Of a stretch of 64,000 nt of DNA, positions 1 to 9,172 are shown piece by piece (positions within the stretch are counted from its first letter, which is position 1; the number at the start of each line of letters is the position of its first letter). The stretch is from NCBI RefSeq assembly GCF_023716485.1, contig NZ_CP092418.1, forward strand, positions 2,029,001-2,093,000. Direction: 5' to 3'. This DNA comes from Microbulbifer variabilis. GTDB taxonomy: Bacteria > Pseudomonadota > Gammaproteobacteria > Pseudomonadales > Cellvibrionaceae. Below the pieces are notes generated by a model. It had not been told where the DNA came from, did no database searches, and saw only the letters and a program-made list of their open reading frames with translations. The position numbers and the translations under genes were made by a program.

Positions 1-1
1 G

Positions 2-604
2 GATTCAGGGATAACTTCCCTTGGCAAGAAAGCCATAGAAATAATGGAGGCTGAGAAAGTTCTGATCGACCTCTCGCATTCAGGAAAGAAGACAGTTTCC
101 AGTGCTATCCGTCAATCAAAAAGACCGGTTGTGATCTCTCATACTGGCTGCAACGCAATTTACGACCACCCTAGAAATAATGACGATACAGAATTAAAAG
201 CTGCTGCAGACACCGGTGGCTTGGTTGGAGTCTACTTAATGCCATTTTTGGAAGGTGGCGAGCATGAAATAAAGGCCGATGTGGTAATAGAACATATACT
301 GCATGCCTATAAAGTATGCGGTGAAGATCATGTTGCCATAGGTAGTGACCAAGGCGTAGTGCCGGTCAATGATGGTCCTGAGTATCGAGAAAGTATTCGT
401 AAGGAAGTTGAGCGTCGTATTGCGGCTGGAATTTCGGCGCCCGGCGAAACACCAAATCGTCCACCGTTTATTCCGGAATTAAACTCCGAGAGACGGATGG
501 AGCTTATTGCCTATAAGTTAAGCCAAAAAGGAATTCCTGATCGAGTGGTAGAAAAAATAATTGGTAAAAACTGGTTGCGTGTTTTTGCTACCGTATGGAA
601 TTAA
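2..604 (+). CDS. Membrane dipeptidase (peptidase M19), 5'-truncated by window edge
   Basis: This is the C-terminal part of a renal-dipeptidase-like zinc hydrolase that cleaves dipeptides. The frame is open from base 2, and the residues before the first Met at 44 (DSGITSLGKKAIEIM) already match the family, so the true start lies left of the window. Visible family signatures are DLSHSG and VISHTG, which carry metal or active-site histidines, and IGSDQG, equivalent to the usual GSDFDG segment. The C-terminus (VEKIIGKNWLRVF) matches the usual family end (G.N.LRV). The next gene starts 16 bases downstream with its own ribosome site, so the two may be cotranscribed. The family call is secure; substrate and localisation cannot be read because the N-terminus is missing. 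Confidence 0.88.
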   Translation, partial: DSGITSLGKKAIEIMEAEKVLIDLSHSGKKTVSSAIRQSKRPVVISHTGCNAIYDHPRNNDDTELKAAADTGGLVGVYLMPFLEGGEHEIKADVVIEHILHAYKVCGEDHVAIGSDQGVVPVNDGPEYRESIRKEVERRIAAGISAPGETPNRPPFIPELNSERRMELIAYKLSQKGIPDRVVEKIIGKNWLRVFATVWN

Positions 605-620
605 AGGAAGGTGAGATTCA

Positions 621-1205
621 ATGGTTAAATATATAAAGTTTGATGATGTTCTATCTCGACTGGTTGTTTGTGTTACGCTTCTCTTTCCACCTTTGCTTTT
701 TGCTGAAGAGCTTAGCACTTACTCAGAATTTCCAAAAGATTCAAAGACTGAAGTAATTCCTTTTCCTGTCGAATTTGCCTCAGATATCACCTTGAATGGT
801 ATTGAAGAGCTTGTGTTTCTGCCTGGCATGTATAAACAAGAAAAAGAAGATTTTTTTAGCTATGCTTTTTCTTGGACCCATAAGCCAGAGAAGAATCAAG
901 TTTTTGGAAAGTTAGAAATTCAGGATTTTATAGCCGCCTACTATAGGGGGTTGTACAAAGCTGTCACTGAAGGCAAAGAGTATGAGCCTGCTATTACAAT
1001 GGAGTGGGTTGATGGCAAGTATACTGGCCAGATAAAGTGGATTGAGCCATTTGTAACTAAAAAAGAACAGACCCTCTACTTTAAAGGGGATCAAGTTAAC
1101 TGTAAAAAAACGAGTGAGCTTCGGTGGTACTTTATTGTTTCTCCACAGAATTCCTCTCATCCTGTATGGAGAGAACTTCAGTCGATAAAGCCCAAAAGCT
1201 GTTAG
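621..1205 (+). CDS. Hypothetical exported protein (194 aa)
   Basis: No family is recognised. The N-terminus has a hydrophobic stretch at about residues 13-28 ending in LLFAEE, which reads as a signal peptide cleaved after LFA, so a periplasmic or secreted product is likely. The mature part is mixed alpha/beta with many aromatic residues (SWTHKPEK, YYRGLYKA, WVDGKYTGQIKW) and two cysteines near the C-terminus (VNCKKT and the terminal KSC) that could form a disulfide. A good Shine-Dalgarno (GGAAGGTGAG) precedes the ATG. It lies 16 bases after the M19 dipeptidase gene on the same strand and may share its transcript. Confidence 0.7.
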   Translation: MVKYIKFDDVLSRLVVCVTLLFPPLLFAEELSTYSEFPKDSKTEVIPFPVEFASDITLNGIEELVFLPGMYKQEKEDFFSYAFSWTHKPEKNQVFGKLEIQDFIAAYYRGLYKAVTEGKEYEPAITMEWVDGKYTGQIKWIEPFVTKKEQTLYFKGDQVNCKKTSELRWYFIVSPQNSSHPVWRELQSIKPKSC

Positions 1206-1719
1206 TGATAAAAATCAAATGTTATCAATCCTTATAAAGTATTTTATTTTAGGGGAAACCATAGAAAGCGCACAGCTTATACTCATCTGATTTTCAGAAA
1301 TTTTTTTGGTCTTTTAGGTGAATAGGCCCTAAGTGTTTCTCTGCTTTGGGCCAGCTCCATTCGTCATACGCAATGACTTGGCTGTCTGGGGTAGCAACCC
1401 AGCCGGCAATTTATTAGTATCCGGCTATCAGTAAATTCTTTTTTATATAAAGTATCCCTTATCTTTAAAGGATCTACACTACTACCAGCATTCAAAGGCT
1501 GGGGGATGGCTATCTATCTCTTTACGAGAAACACACCTGGTTGGGCTCATAACATGGTTCGTTTTTCCTAACAGCAATAGTCGAGTAGATTTTTATCTCC
1601 AGGTCTTAATGCAAAAGCTAAAGTAGTAGTTAGGCGTTGCTTTCAAAGCCCTTTTGATTGCTATTCTTAGCAAGTCGATATGCTTAAAAGACCATTTGAA
1701 GCGCGGGGAAAAGAACGAG
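1206..1719. other. Intergenic stretch without a supported gene
   Basis: About 510 bases, A+T-rich, with no convincing open frame on either strand. A GTTAGGC string at 1630-1636 fits the integron GTTRRRY core, but a paired attC structure was not found. The last 70 bases hold an in-frame extension upstream of the reductase start that looks non-coding. Confidence 0.4.
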
Positions 1720-2667
1720 ATGAATATTATTGTTATGGGCGCCGGAGCCCTCGGAAGCTACTTTGGTGGCCACCTGGCGAGGGCAGGACACAAAGTGCTC
1801 TTTATTGCTCGAGGGAGGCAGCTGAAGGCACTTAAAGAGCGTGGTTTAACGGTGCTGCCACTTGAAGAAGAGCCCTTTACTATCCAGGTTGATGCTGCGG
1901 AAACTACGACTTCGGTGGGAGGAGTGGATCTAATCCTATTCTGCGTTAAGACTTACGATACCGAAGCAGCCATAAAGCTTATCGCCCGTGCTGTAGGTGA
2001 AGACACAAAGGTGCTTACCCTGCAGAATGGTGTCGACTCCTTGGATTCCCTGAACGAAGCCTTTGGGCGAAAAGCTATTCTGGGCGGTATCTCATGGACT
2101 AATGTGGCGATCGAAGAGCCTGGAGTTGTGCGGCACAGATATCCCGGCCCACTTGTCTTTGGTGATCCAAATGCAACTGGCTCAAAGCGCACCCAAGTGC
2201 TTAAAGATACATTTCTACAAGCTGGGGTTGTCGCTGATGTCAGTGATGATATCACTCGGGCTATTTGGGAGAAGTTCCTGTTCATCTGTGCGGTGAATGG
2301 AATGACAGCACTCACACGATTGCCTGTGGGTACGCTTCTAGCCTGCCATGCCTCTCGTGAGTTATTTGTTGACATTATGTGTGAGGTTTATTCCTTAGCA
2401 CGGCGAAGTGGAATAGAGCTTTCGGAGGATACGGTTGAGCGTACAATTAGGCATATGGAGAGGGAGTTGCCTCCTGGAGTACTCAATAAGACTCTTGGTT
2501 CGATGTACTTCGATATAGCATCTGGAAGGCGCCTAGAGCTTGAGTCTCTAAATGGTGCTGTTGTGCAAAGAGGGAAGCAGCTGAAGGTAGCAACACCGGT
2601 TAACAGTTTTGTCTACGGGGCATTGAAGCCCTGGGCCAATGGCGAGCCTATGCGCAATGGGGTATAA
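1720..2667 (+). CDS. Ketopantoate reductase family (2-dehydropantoate 2-reductase-like)
   Basis: A ketopantoate reductase (PanE/ApbA) family protein of about 315 aa, a family that reduces 2-dehydropantoate to pantoate with NADPH in the pantothenate/CoA route. The start at 1720 is preferred over 1654 because GCGCGGGGAAAAG lies just upstream and the protein then begins with the Rossmann motif MNIIVMGAGALGSYFGG (GxGxxG). LILFCVKTYDT and VLTLQNGVDS are typical of the N-terminal domain, with the family lysine in CVKTYDT. WEKFLFICAVNGMTALTR, with its conserved lysine and Asn, is typical of the C-terminal helical domain. Isolated among accessory genes, it may be a paralogue acting on another 2-keto acid rather than the housekeeping panE. 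Family call secure, substrate uncertain. Confidence 0.85.
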   Translation: MNIIVMGAGALGSYFGGHLARAGHKVLFIARGRQLKALKERGLTVLPLEEEPFTIQVDAAETTTSVGGVDLILFCVKTYDTEAAIKLIARAVGEDTKVLTLQNGVDSLDSLNEAFGRKAILGGISWTNVAIEEPGVVRHRYPGPLVFGDPNATGSKRTQVLKDTFLQAGVVADVSDDITRAIWEKFLFICAVNGMTALTRLPVGTLLACHASRELFVDIMCEVYSLARRSGIELSEDTVERTIRHMERELPPGVLNKTLGSMYFDIASGRRLELESLNGAVVQRGKQLKVATPVNSFVYGALKPWANGEPMRNGV

Positions 2668-3123
2668 CAAGTTGAGCAAACAGCCCGTATATAGCGCTTG
2701 ATTCAAACGTTTTGCTCCCATTTCCTTGATCAGTGTACAAAAATAAGCCGTTGCTGAGTCGGATTCGGGGTTACTTCATAAAAACACAATCATGGAGTTC
2801 TTGGGTTAATGGTTTGGAGTAGTTGATAACTCCCGTTTAACCAGATTCCGCCAATGTGGTCATGTAGTGACCTATCTCGCCCTCCCCATTACAACTACGC
2901 CTCAATGGTCTCGTGTATCCGGAATCCCCTGGAGCTACCGGATCAGTGTGATGTCATTATCGAAAACGATTATTATAGTAATAATATTAGCTGGAGGGGC
3001 CCGTGACTGTGTTCCTCACCTAGAAGGTGGCTTCAGCACGGACCATAGATAGCAGGCAGCAGGTAAATGAAGGGGAGGCATCCCCACTAAGTAAAGGCAC
3101 GCTCGTAACAACTAGAGGACTAG
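2668..3123. other. Intergenic stretch without a supported gene
   Basis: About 455 bases. A 61-codon open frame at 2867-3052 has no ribosome site and no family resemblance. The text just after the reductase stop (TAACAAGTTGAGC) superficially resembles an attC beginning, but no matching downstream arm was found. No promoter or terminator could be called. Confidence 0.35.
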
Positions 3124-3156
3124 ATTCTGAGAACTAGAGAAGAAGCATTTCAGCTA

Positions 3157-3651
3157 TTGGACAATCTGGATGCGCCCCAGCATCTCATTAATCACGTTAC
3201 ATTAGTTGGTGAGGCGGCCGATCTCCTGATTAAAAAGTTTATCGAAATGAAAGTGAATTTCGATCCGGACTTTGTCCGTGTTGGTGTAGTGATACATGAT
3301 ATTGGGAAAATTATACATACCAATGAAATGTATGGCCCAGGGTCACAGCATGAACCTGAAGGTGAAAGGATATTACTATCAAAAGGTTTTACACCAGCAA
3401 TCGCTCGATGCTGTCTTTCTCATGCCCGTTGGAGTGATATGGAATGTACGATAGAAGAGCTAGCGATAGCGCTCTCAGACAAGTTGTGGAAAGGTAAGCG
3501 CGTAGAGGAGCTTGAGCTCCAAATAATAGACCGAATATCACATATCTTAGATGTGGAACGTTGGGATATCTTCTCCGAATTAGATTTATGCTTTGAGAGT
3601 ATTGCTAGTGAAGGCCTTAAGCGGTTACAGCGGAGTGTCACTAGAGGATAG
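3157..3651 (+). CDS. HD domain phosphohydrolase
   Basis: A small HD/HDIG domain protein, a metal-dependent phosphohydrolase class often acting on nucleotides. The HD signature is visible: H13 in LINHVTLVGEAA, the HD pair in VVIHDIGK at about residues 47-51, a downstream His in SQHEPEGERIL, and DK in ALSDKLWKGKR. Numbering is from the TTG at 3157. Family-like coding continues upstream in frame (TREEAFQLLD) to a stop at 3121, and the only earlier start-like codons are ATT (3124) and CTG (3127). Either a rare start is used or an ATG was lost, so the gene may be weakly expressed or decaying. Substrate unknown. Confidence 0.75.
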   Translation: MDNLDAPQHLINHVTLVGEAADLLIKKFIEMKVNFDPDFVRVGVVIHDIGKIIHTNEMYGPGSQHEPEGERILLSKGFTPAIARCCLSHARWSDMECTIEELAIALSDKLWKGKRVEELELQIIDRISHILDVERWDIFSELDLCFESIASEGLKRLQRSVTRG

Positions 3652-4139
3652 ATTATTCGAGATTCCTCTGAGTAAAATGGTACGTTTTCTCTAATAAGAA
3701 GCATTCAAAATTGACGTCACTTTATTAAGAAACTCCAAGATTATAAATTAACAGCCAATTGATATATCTCTTTCCTTAAATCCTGATATGGTTACTGGGA
3801 AAAATGATGCACGTGTTGGCAGAAGCCAGTGATTATCTACTGCTTGATCTGCTTTTGTAGGATGTGGAAACCGATGCTAACAGATCAAGGGGGTATTGTC
3901 GACTTGATTGTTTTGAGTAGTCTTAAGCCTTGATAGCCGAATTACTGTGAACCTTACTTAAAACATAGAAGTTTTTGGGTTTATTTTTGGTTGGGATTTG
4001 AACTCATTTTTAATTGGCGCCGTAATCTTTAGATTCGATAGTGAGTTGAAATATAACTTGCATCAGGTTTGAGGGTGAAATGATACTCGTATTAGATAAA
4101 GATTATAAATAAGGTGCTGGGCACCAAGGGAAGATTGTA
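3652..4139. other. Intergenic stretch without a supported gene
   Basis: About 490 bases, A+T-rich, with stops in all frames and no recognised RNA or mobile-element end. It ends in GGTGCTGGGCACCAAGGG about 10 bases before the next gene. A similar GGTGYCMAG string closes several of the csrA-type repeats described elsewhere, but no csrA traces are visible here. Confidence 0.35.
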
Positions 4140-4466
4140 ATGTGCAGCAAAGAAAAGTTGGCTGGTTGGGCATTATCAATATATGCTTTTCTATCACTTA
4201 TAATATATATTTTGGGTTTTGTTGTTTTCTATTTTTTCTTTTTTAGTGAATTTCCTGAGTTGTTATCGTGGGCATTCATAGTTCTTTTAGTGTTATTGAT
4301 GTCTATCAATTCTATTGGTCTGGCAGCAGGTATAAAGCTGATTCAAGAGGATAGAGGGGCATACAAAATAGCTATCCCTTATTCAATATTCTGCTTACTC
4401 AATTTCCCTGTCGGCACAGTGGTCGGCTTTTTCTGTCTGTGGATATATTATGAGAAGGACGGTTAA
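4140..4466 (+). CDS. Small membrane protein, unknown function (108 aa)
   Basis: No family recognised. Three hydrophobic segments are evident: about residues 10-35 (LSIYAFLSLIIYILGFVVFY), 42-65, and 80-103 ending in VGFFCLWIYYEKDG. The overall look is of a DUF-type inner membrane protein of around 100 aa. The Shine-Dalgarno is GGGAAG, nine bases before the ATG. Monocistronic, followed by a VOC gene 105 bases later on the same strand. Confidence 0.6.
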   Translation: MCSKEKLAGWALSIYAFLSLIIYILGFVVFYFFFFSEFPELLSWAFIVLLVLLMSINSIGLAAGIKLIQEDRGAYKIAIPYSIFCLLNFPVGTVVGFFCLWIYYEKDG

Positions 4467-4571
4467 GTCATGGTGGGTAGATATTTTGTAGCCAGCCTCT
4501 CTGTGGTGAAGAATCTATGTATTCTTATGTTGAGTGCTTAATATTGTTGGCCACATTTATGGAGTCATGAT

Positions 4572-4928
4572 ATGAAGATGAACTATGTGGTTCTCGGTAG
4601 TAATGATCTGGAGGCATCAATAAGGTTTTACAATTCACTTTTTGAAGATACGAGATTTGAACAACTATTCTCTAATGAAAGGATGACTTTTTGGCGGTAC
4701 AAAGAGTTTACATTTTCGGTGGCAGAGCCCTTTGATGGGGAAGAAGCTACGAATGGAAATGGAACAATGGTTGGATTTAATGCTGAATCAAAGAAAGAGG
4801 TGGTAAGACTATATGATAAAGCGGTTGAATTGGGTGGCACCTGTGCGGGTAAACCAGCTCAGCGGGGCTTGAAATTTGCCGCATATGTAAGAGGTTTAGA
4901 TGGAAACAAAATATGTTTTTTTGAATAG
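4572..4928 (+). CDS. VOC family protein (glyoxalase/bleomycin-resistance fold)
   Basis: A single-module vicinal oxygen chelate protein of 118 aa. The first beta-alpha unit (MNYVVLGSNDLEASIRFYNSLF) and the closing AAYVRGLDGNKICFFE, with a late metal-type glutamate, are typical. The family includes lyases, dioxygenases and drug-binding resistance proteins, and nothing here identifies the ligand. ATG AAG ATG allows starts at 4572 or 4578. It is one of three or four VOC genes in the window, a gene type common in accessory cassette regions. Confidence 0.8.
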   Translation: MKMNYVVLGSNDLEASIRFYNSLFEDTRFEQLFSNERMTFWRYKEFTFSVAEPFDGEEATNGNGTMVGFNAESKKEVVRLYDKAVELGGTCAGKPAQRGLKFAAYVRGLDGNKICFFE

Positions 4929-5183
4929 GATTTATGTTATTTCAATGAGGTGGGTGGTTTTTAACTTTAGGTTGTCTGCTTTTGGTGTAATAGTTTATAG
5001 AGTTATAACTATCAATTGATAGAGTTTGATAGGAAGCGTCTTGAAAAGAAGAGTAATGCATAGCGGCCTTATGGCAGCTTTTGTTAAAGCTTAAGTCTGC
5101 TAAAATTGTTTTTTATTGCCGCCAAAAGGGAATGTAGGCAAGTTATATGCTATTGAAATTTAGAATGTCATGGAAAGAGCTGT

Positions 5184-6344
5184 ATGAATAACGTCAGGGT
5201 TTCCGAGCTGGATTGGTTGAGAGTCATATTGATTTTGGCGGTATTCCTACACCATGCATTAATGCCATTTAATGGGGATGAATGGCATATCATGAATGCG
5301 GAGTCTAGCAAGCTGCTTGATGATGTTATGGTATATTTTGAGCAATTCAGGCTGCCAACACTATTTTTTATTGCTGGTGTAGGAAGTGTATTGTTGCTCC
5401 GTAAAGTCTATCCATCTCAGTTTTTGCGAGATAAATTTTTTAGATTATTTATTCCTTTGCTTGTAGGGGTGTTACTTGTTGTGCCGCCTCAGAATTATAT
5501 TGAGGATATTGGTCAATATGGCTCATTTTTGCAGGCCTTCCCTCAGCTTGCACTTAAGTTTGATTCAAACCACCTATGGTTTATTGAATACTTGGTCTTC
5601 TTTTCATTGCTTGCAGTACCGTTTTATTTTTTTCTAAGGTCACAATGGTCAAGTTCATTTAAAGGATTTGTAGAGTGGTTGTCCGATACATCAAGTGGTC
5701 TATTTGGATTGGTTTTGGTATTGATTGTAATCAGAGTGGGGCTGAAATTATATTTTCCTGATAATGGTCATGGCATAGGCAATCTGTCTTCCACTTTGTT
5801 TTATCTTTATTTCTTTTTTGTCGGTATGTTTTTCATACAATCTCGGAAGATTTGGGCATCATTAGAGAAGTATCGGAAGGTAAACTTTGTGTGGTTACTG
5901 GTCAGCTCATTAATTTTTTATGCTTATTACTATTCTCCGGACTTAAGCGAGTATTTGTCGTTGCAAGCTCGTTGGTCAATTTGGTGGTTTGTAGGTTGTT
6001 TAGTCGCCTGGTCAGCGTTATTGACCCTGTTAGGTTATGCTCAACGCCACCTAGCAAGCACCCCTAAATGGCTAAAATTTAGTAATGAATTGATATATCC
6101 ATTTTACATTTTTCACCAAACAGTCATCGTTGTGCTTGGTTACTTTGTAATTAACTTGTCAATGTCTTTGGCGTATAAAGCTATGGTACTAGTTGTTGGT
6201 TCTTTTTTGATAACTACAGCTATATGCTTGTTAGTTGTATATCCATTCAATGTAACACGTAGACTCTTTGGGCTTAAGCCTAGAAGAAGTAACGTAAGTG
6301 ATGATATTGCTTGTAATAAAACAATTCACGGGACTGTCAGGTAA
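5184..6344 (+). CDS. Acyltransferase family 3 membrane protein
   Basis: An integral membrane acyltransferase (Acyl_transf_3, OafA/MdoC-like) of 386 aa that would transfer an acyl group to a sugar or glucan at the inner membrane. The N-terminal motif RVSELDWLRVILILAVFLHHALMPF contains the characteristic 'D.lR..ai..Vv..H' pattern with the conserved His. About ten transmembrane segments follow, and LIYPFYIFHQTVIVVLGY matches the conserved 'YpfYllH' segment. The C-terminal tail after VTRRLFGLKP is basic and cytoplasmic-looking. The gene stands alone among accessory genes. The family is clear; the acyl acceptor is not. Confidence 0.85.
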   Translation: MNNVRVSELDWLRVILILAVFLHHALMPFNGDEWHIMNAESSKLLDDVMVYFEQFRLPTLFFIAGVGSVLLLRKVYPSQFLRDKFFRLFIPLLVGVLLVVPPQNYIEDIGQYGSFLQAFPQLALKFDSNHLWFIEYLVFFSLLAVPFYFFLRSQWSSSFKGFVEWLSDTSSGLFGLVLVLIVIRVGLKLYFPDNGHGIGNLSSTLFYLYFFFVGMFFIQSRKIWASLEKYRKVNFVWLLVSSLIFYAYYYSPDLSEYLSLQARWSIWWFVGCLVAWSALLTLLGYAQRHLASTPKWLKFSNELIYPFYIFHQTVIVVLGYFVINLSMSLAYKAMVLVVGSFLITTAICLLVVYPFNVTRRLFGLKPRRSNVSDDIACNKTIHGTVR

Positions 6345-7056
6345 TAGTAGTGTAAGTATGAGAATTGCAGTTTCTAACTGATAAGGCATGGTTGTTATAA
6401 AGAGTAGATGGAGTACCGTGATGAGCTTTTTTAACTTTATTAGGAGAGCGGTCACATAATAATTTATAGGGCTACTTTGGTTGAGGACACCTGTCTCTAA
6501 TCAGCAACTTTTAGCACCTAGTATTGTAGGTGAGACGTATGTTTTAATTTTTGGATGTCACTGGTTCTGAGAGTTAGTATTAAAATCTTAACTTCCCACT
6601 GATGACCTGTAAGTGGGCTCTGCGATGAAAGGGCTTACTGGAGGAGCGTGGTGGTCTCTTAGACGGTAGATGTACTTAAATGGAAAAGAGTAGCAAAGAA
6701 ACTCTTGCAAGTTTAATTGGACTACGGAGCTTGCCTGGCCATGAATGGTAATCCCCACTACAGCAGAACAGCTCAATATATCTAGTACAAAAATCTCACC
6801 TAGAAGATGGCAAGTAAGACCATGGTATCAATTTTACTTCAGAGTAAACCCGGACTACTCAGCGTCTCGCCCTATCATATATTGATTCGGAAAACTGCTC
6901 TTCTTAAGTTGATAGTTTTGATTAAGTAAACTGTAAGGATAGCAGTTACTTAAAGTGAAAATTGGAATAATTTTTTAATAAAAATTAAAATCAATGTTAT
7001 ATTCGATTTTTGAGAAGCTTCTTTGTACAACTTCGTTTCAAAAGGATAGGGGTAAA
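6345..7056. other. Long intergenic stretch without a supported gene
   Basis: About 710 bases between the acyltransferase and the serine hydrolase. The ORFs of 60-74 codons on the minus strand lack ribosome sites and resemble no family. The last 100 bases are very A+T-rich and probably hold the serine hydrolase promoter, but no -35/-10 pair could be fixed. Confidence 0.35.
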
Positions 7057-8415
7057 ATGAAAAGATTAATACTTGGTATGTTTCTGCTGATGTTGAATTT
7101 AAATGTGTGTTTTGCTGATGTGGTAGAGGATAGGCAAAGGCGTTACAAACAAATTTTGGTGGAAAACGTTAAAATAGGTGAGCCTGGTGTCGCGGTTATT
7201 GTCAGTAAAAAAGGAAAGGTGATTTTCCAGGGGGCTCATGGCCTCGCAAATCTAGAGCACAATATACCTTTGACAGCTAATAGTGTATTTCGCTTGGGTT
7301 CTATCACTAAACAGTTTACTGCAGCAGCAATAATGATGTTGCAGGAACAAGGTAAGCTTTCACTAACGGATAATATTCATAAATATGCACCTGATTTTCC
7401 AACTGAAGGGAGTGATGTAACCATTGAGCATCTTTTAACTCACACTTCTGGTATTGCTAATTACACTGAAGATGAGGAGATTTTTGCTAAAGAAATACGG
7501 TTGCCGACAACCATTGACGATATGCTAATTCGATTTGCCAAGCACCCGATGAAATTTAAGCCAGGCGAGCAGATGCGTTATTCGAATACGGGTTATGTTC
7601 TTTTGGGAAAAATTATTGAGGTTGCTAGTGGGCAATCATATGCTGATTTTATCGATGAAAATATTTTTAAGAAAGTCGGCATGAAATCTAGCTACTATGG
7701 TGGTTCCAAAGTTATCCCAAATAGGGCTAATGGTTATGATACATCACCTGATGGCGTAGTTAATGCTACGTATATCGATATGATGTGGCCTCATGCTGCT
7801 GGAGCACTTTTATCTACTGTGACAGATCTGGATATATGGTTCAAAGCTTTACGAGATGGCGAGGTACTTTCCAAAGAAAGTTATCAGAAAATGATTGAAC
7901 CGTTCAAGTTGAATGATGATTCTATGTCAAATTATGGCTATGGGTTGGGCATCGGAAAACTTAATGAATATGACATGGTAGCACACAGTGGTGGTATACC
8001 AGGTTTTACTACTGATGCATTTTATATTCCATCTGAAGATTTGTACATTGCCGTCTTAAGTAATCTAAGTAGCCGTAACCCAAGTTTAATTAGTAAGTTA
8101 TTAGCAGCTAAAGTTCTTGATATACCTGTGCCGAAGTTTAAATCAGTCGAATTAGATGAAAGTAAAGTTAAAGGGCTTCTGGGTAGCTATAAGATTGATG
8201 AAAATTCCGTTAGGACATTATCTTTGGAAGATGGGATTTTTTATTCTCAACGAAGTGGTGGTCCAAAATACGAAATTATTCCAATGTCTGAGAATAGTTT
8301 CTATTTCGAGAATACTTTGACCTATATGGTTATTGAGCAGGATAAAAATGGTAAGCAGGTAATGAGTTTCTATAATGATCTCGCCGTAAAGCCCCAGCAG
8401 GCAGTCAAGTTGTAG
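7057..8415 (+). CDS. Serine hydrolase, beta-lactamase class C / AmpC-like family, exported
   Basis: A 452-aa penicillin-binding-protein-like serine hydrolase. The start at 7057 is chosen because AGGATAGGGG lies just upstream and because it gives a clean signal peptide (hydrophobic residues 3-19, cleavage near CFA-DVV); the open frame extends to 6994. Catalytic motifs are SITK (residues 82-85), YSN within MRYSNTGYVLLG, and HSGG in MVAHSGGIPGF in the KTG position. A C-terminal beta-domain of about 95 aa (KGLLGSYKIDENSVRTLSLEDG) follows, as in D-aminopeptidase or esterase members. It probably acts in the periplasm on a peptide or ester; genuine beta-lactamase activity cannot be inferred. A terminator hairpin follows directly. 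Confidence 0.85.
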   Translation: MKRLILGMFLLMLNLNVCFADVVEDRQRRYKQILVENVKIGEPGVAVIVSKKGKVIFQGAHGLANLEHNIPLTANSVFRLGSITKQFTAAAIMMLQEQGKLSLTDNIHKYAPDFPTEGSDVTIEHLLTHTSGIANYTEDEEIFAKEIRLPTTIDDMLIRFAKHPMKFKPGEQMRYSNTGYVLLGKIIEVASGQSYADFIDENIFKKVGMKSSYYGGSKVIPNRANGYDTSPDGVVNATYIDMMWPHAAGALLSTVTDLDIWFKALRDGEVLSKESYQKMIEPFKLNDDSMSNYGYGLGIGKLNEYDMVAHSGGIPGFTTDAFYIPSEDLYIAVLSNLSSRNPSLISKLLAAKVLDIPVPKFKSVELDESKVKGLLGSYKIDENSVRTLSLEDGIFYSQRSGGPKYEIIPMSENSFYFENTLTYMVIEQDKNGKQVMSFYNDLAVKPQQAVKL

Positions 8416-8423
8416 AAATATTT

Positions 8424-8459
8424 TGCCCCCTCTTAAAAGAAGGATAGAGAGGGGGTAAA
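8424..8459 (+). terminator. Hairpin terminator after serine hydrolase
   Basis: TTTGCCCCCTCT and AGAGGGGGTAAA form a perfect or near-perfect inverted repeat with a loop of about 13 bases, starting nine bases after the hydrolase stop. The flanking A and T bases would let it act in both directions. Confidence 0.65.
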
Positions 8460-8533
8460 TTGCCGTCATCAGGTATAAGGATAATATGAAAGTTGACTTA
8501 ATCTTTCTTTATCGTATTCATGTGTAATCAAAT

Positions 8534-8707
8534 ATGGGAAAGCTTCTTATGGATAATGCTTCCACTGCTACGATAGGTATATTCTTAATGCCTATTCTAA
8601 TAACAGGAGGGGTAATCCCAGAAACTCATGAAGATTCTTGTAGTTTTGTTTCGCACAGTAGAATTAAAGTAGAAGGCTCGACAGAAGTCGCTTGGGCAAT
8701 CAACTGA
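8534..8707 (+). CDS. Possible small membrane protein (57 aa)
   Basis: An ATG-started open frame of 57 codons with one hydrophobic stretch (ATIGIFLMPILITGG) followed by a polar tail. There is no clear Shine-Dalgarno and no family resemblance, so this may be chance. It is the only candidate gene in the 400 bases between the serine hydrolase terminator and the next VOC gene. Confidence 0.2.
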   Translation: MGKLLMDNASTATIGIFLMPILITGGVIPETHEDSCSFVSHSRIKVEGSTEVAWAIN

Positions 8708-8827
8708 AATGGCTTGGATAAATTAAAAGAAATGTCGGAATCACCCTGTAGAAAATCAAAGAGTAATATCATCATATTCAGTAACCATATCTGAAGAATT
8801 TGTAATTCAATCTACCAATTGAGAATT

Positions 8828-9172
8828 ATGAAAATACACCATTTAGAAATTGTTACTCTAAATGTAGATAAAGTATGTGCAGCATACGAAGCTGCTCATA
8901 ATGTCCGATTTGATGATGCCGATGAACTTCTCGGTGGAGCTCGAATATGTAGCTTAAAAGATGGCAGTATCGTCGGTTTGCGTCGACCTTTACGAGAGTC
9001 AGAAGAGCTCGTAGTTCGCCCATATTGGCTGGTTGAGGACATAGAAAAAGCCATAAGCTTTATTAAAGCTCAGGGGGCAAAGATTGCGGTTCCACCATTA
9101 GAGATACCTGGTAAAGGGATATTCTCTATTTATATCAATGGCGCTGTTGATCATGGATTTTGGCAAGTTTGA
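8828..9172 (+). CDS. VOC family protein
   Basis: A 114-aa vicinal oxygen chelate (glyoxalase-like) protein. MKIHHLEIVTLNVDKVCAAYE is the usual first beta-alpha unit, and RPYWLVEDIEKAISFIKAQGA with a short sheet opens the second. The C-terminus (SIYINGAVDHGFWQV) lacks the common closing glutamate, so metal coordination may be altered. The start at 8828 is preferred because the family begins there; a TTG at 8819 is also in frame. Substrate unknown. Confidence 0.7.
   Translation: MKIHHLEIVTLNVDKVCAAYEAAHNVRFDDADELLGGARICSLKDGSIVGLRRPLRESEELVVRPYWLVEDIEKAISFIKAQGAKIAVPPLEIPGKGIFSIYINGAVDHGFWQV

Noticed and set aside
1560-1640. Integron-like GTTAGGC core and TCCTAAC string that could be an attC site
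   Set aside because: The arms between the two strings do not pair, no integrase is visible in the window, and equivalent strings are missing after most cargo genes. A covariance-model search for attC would settle it.
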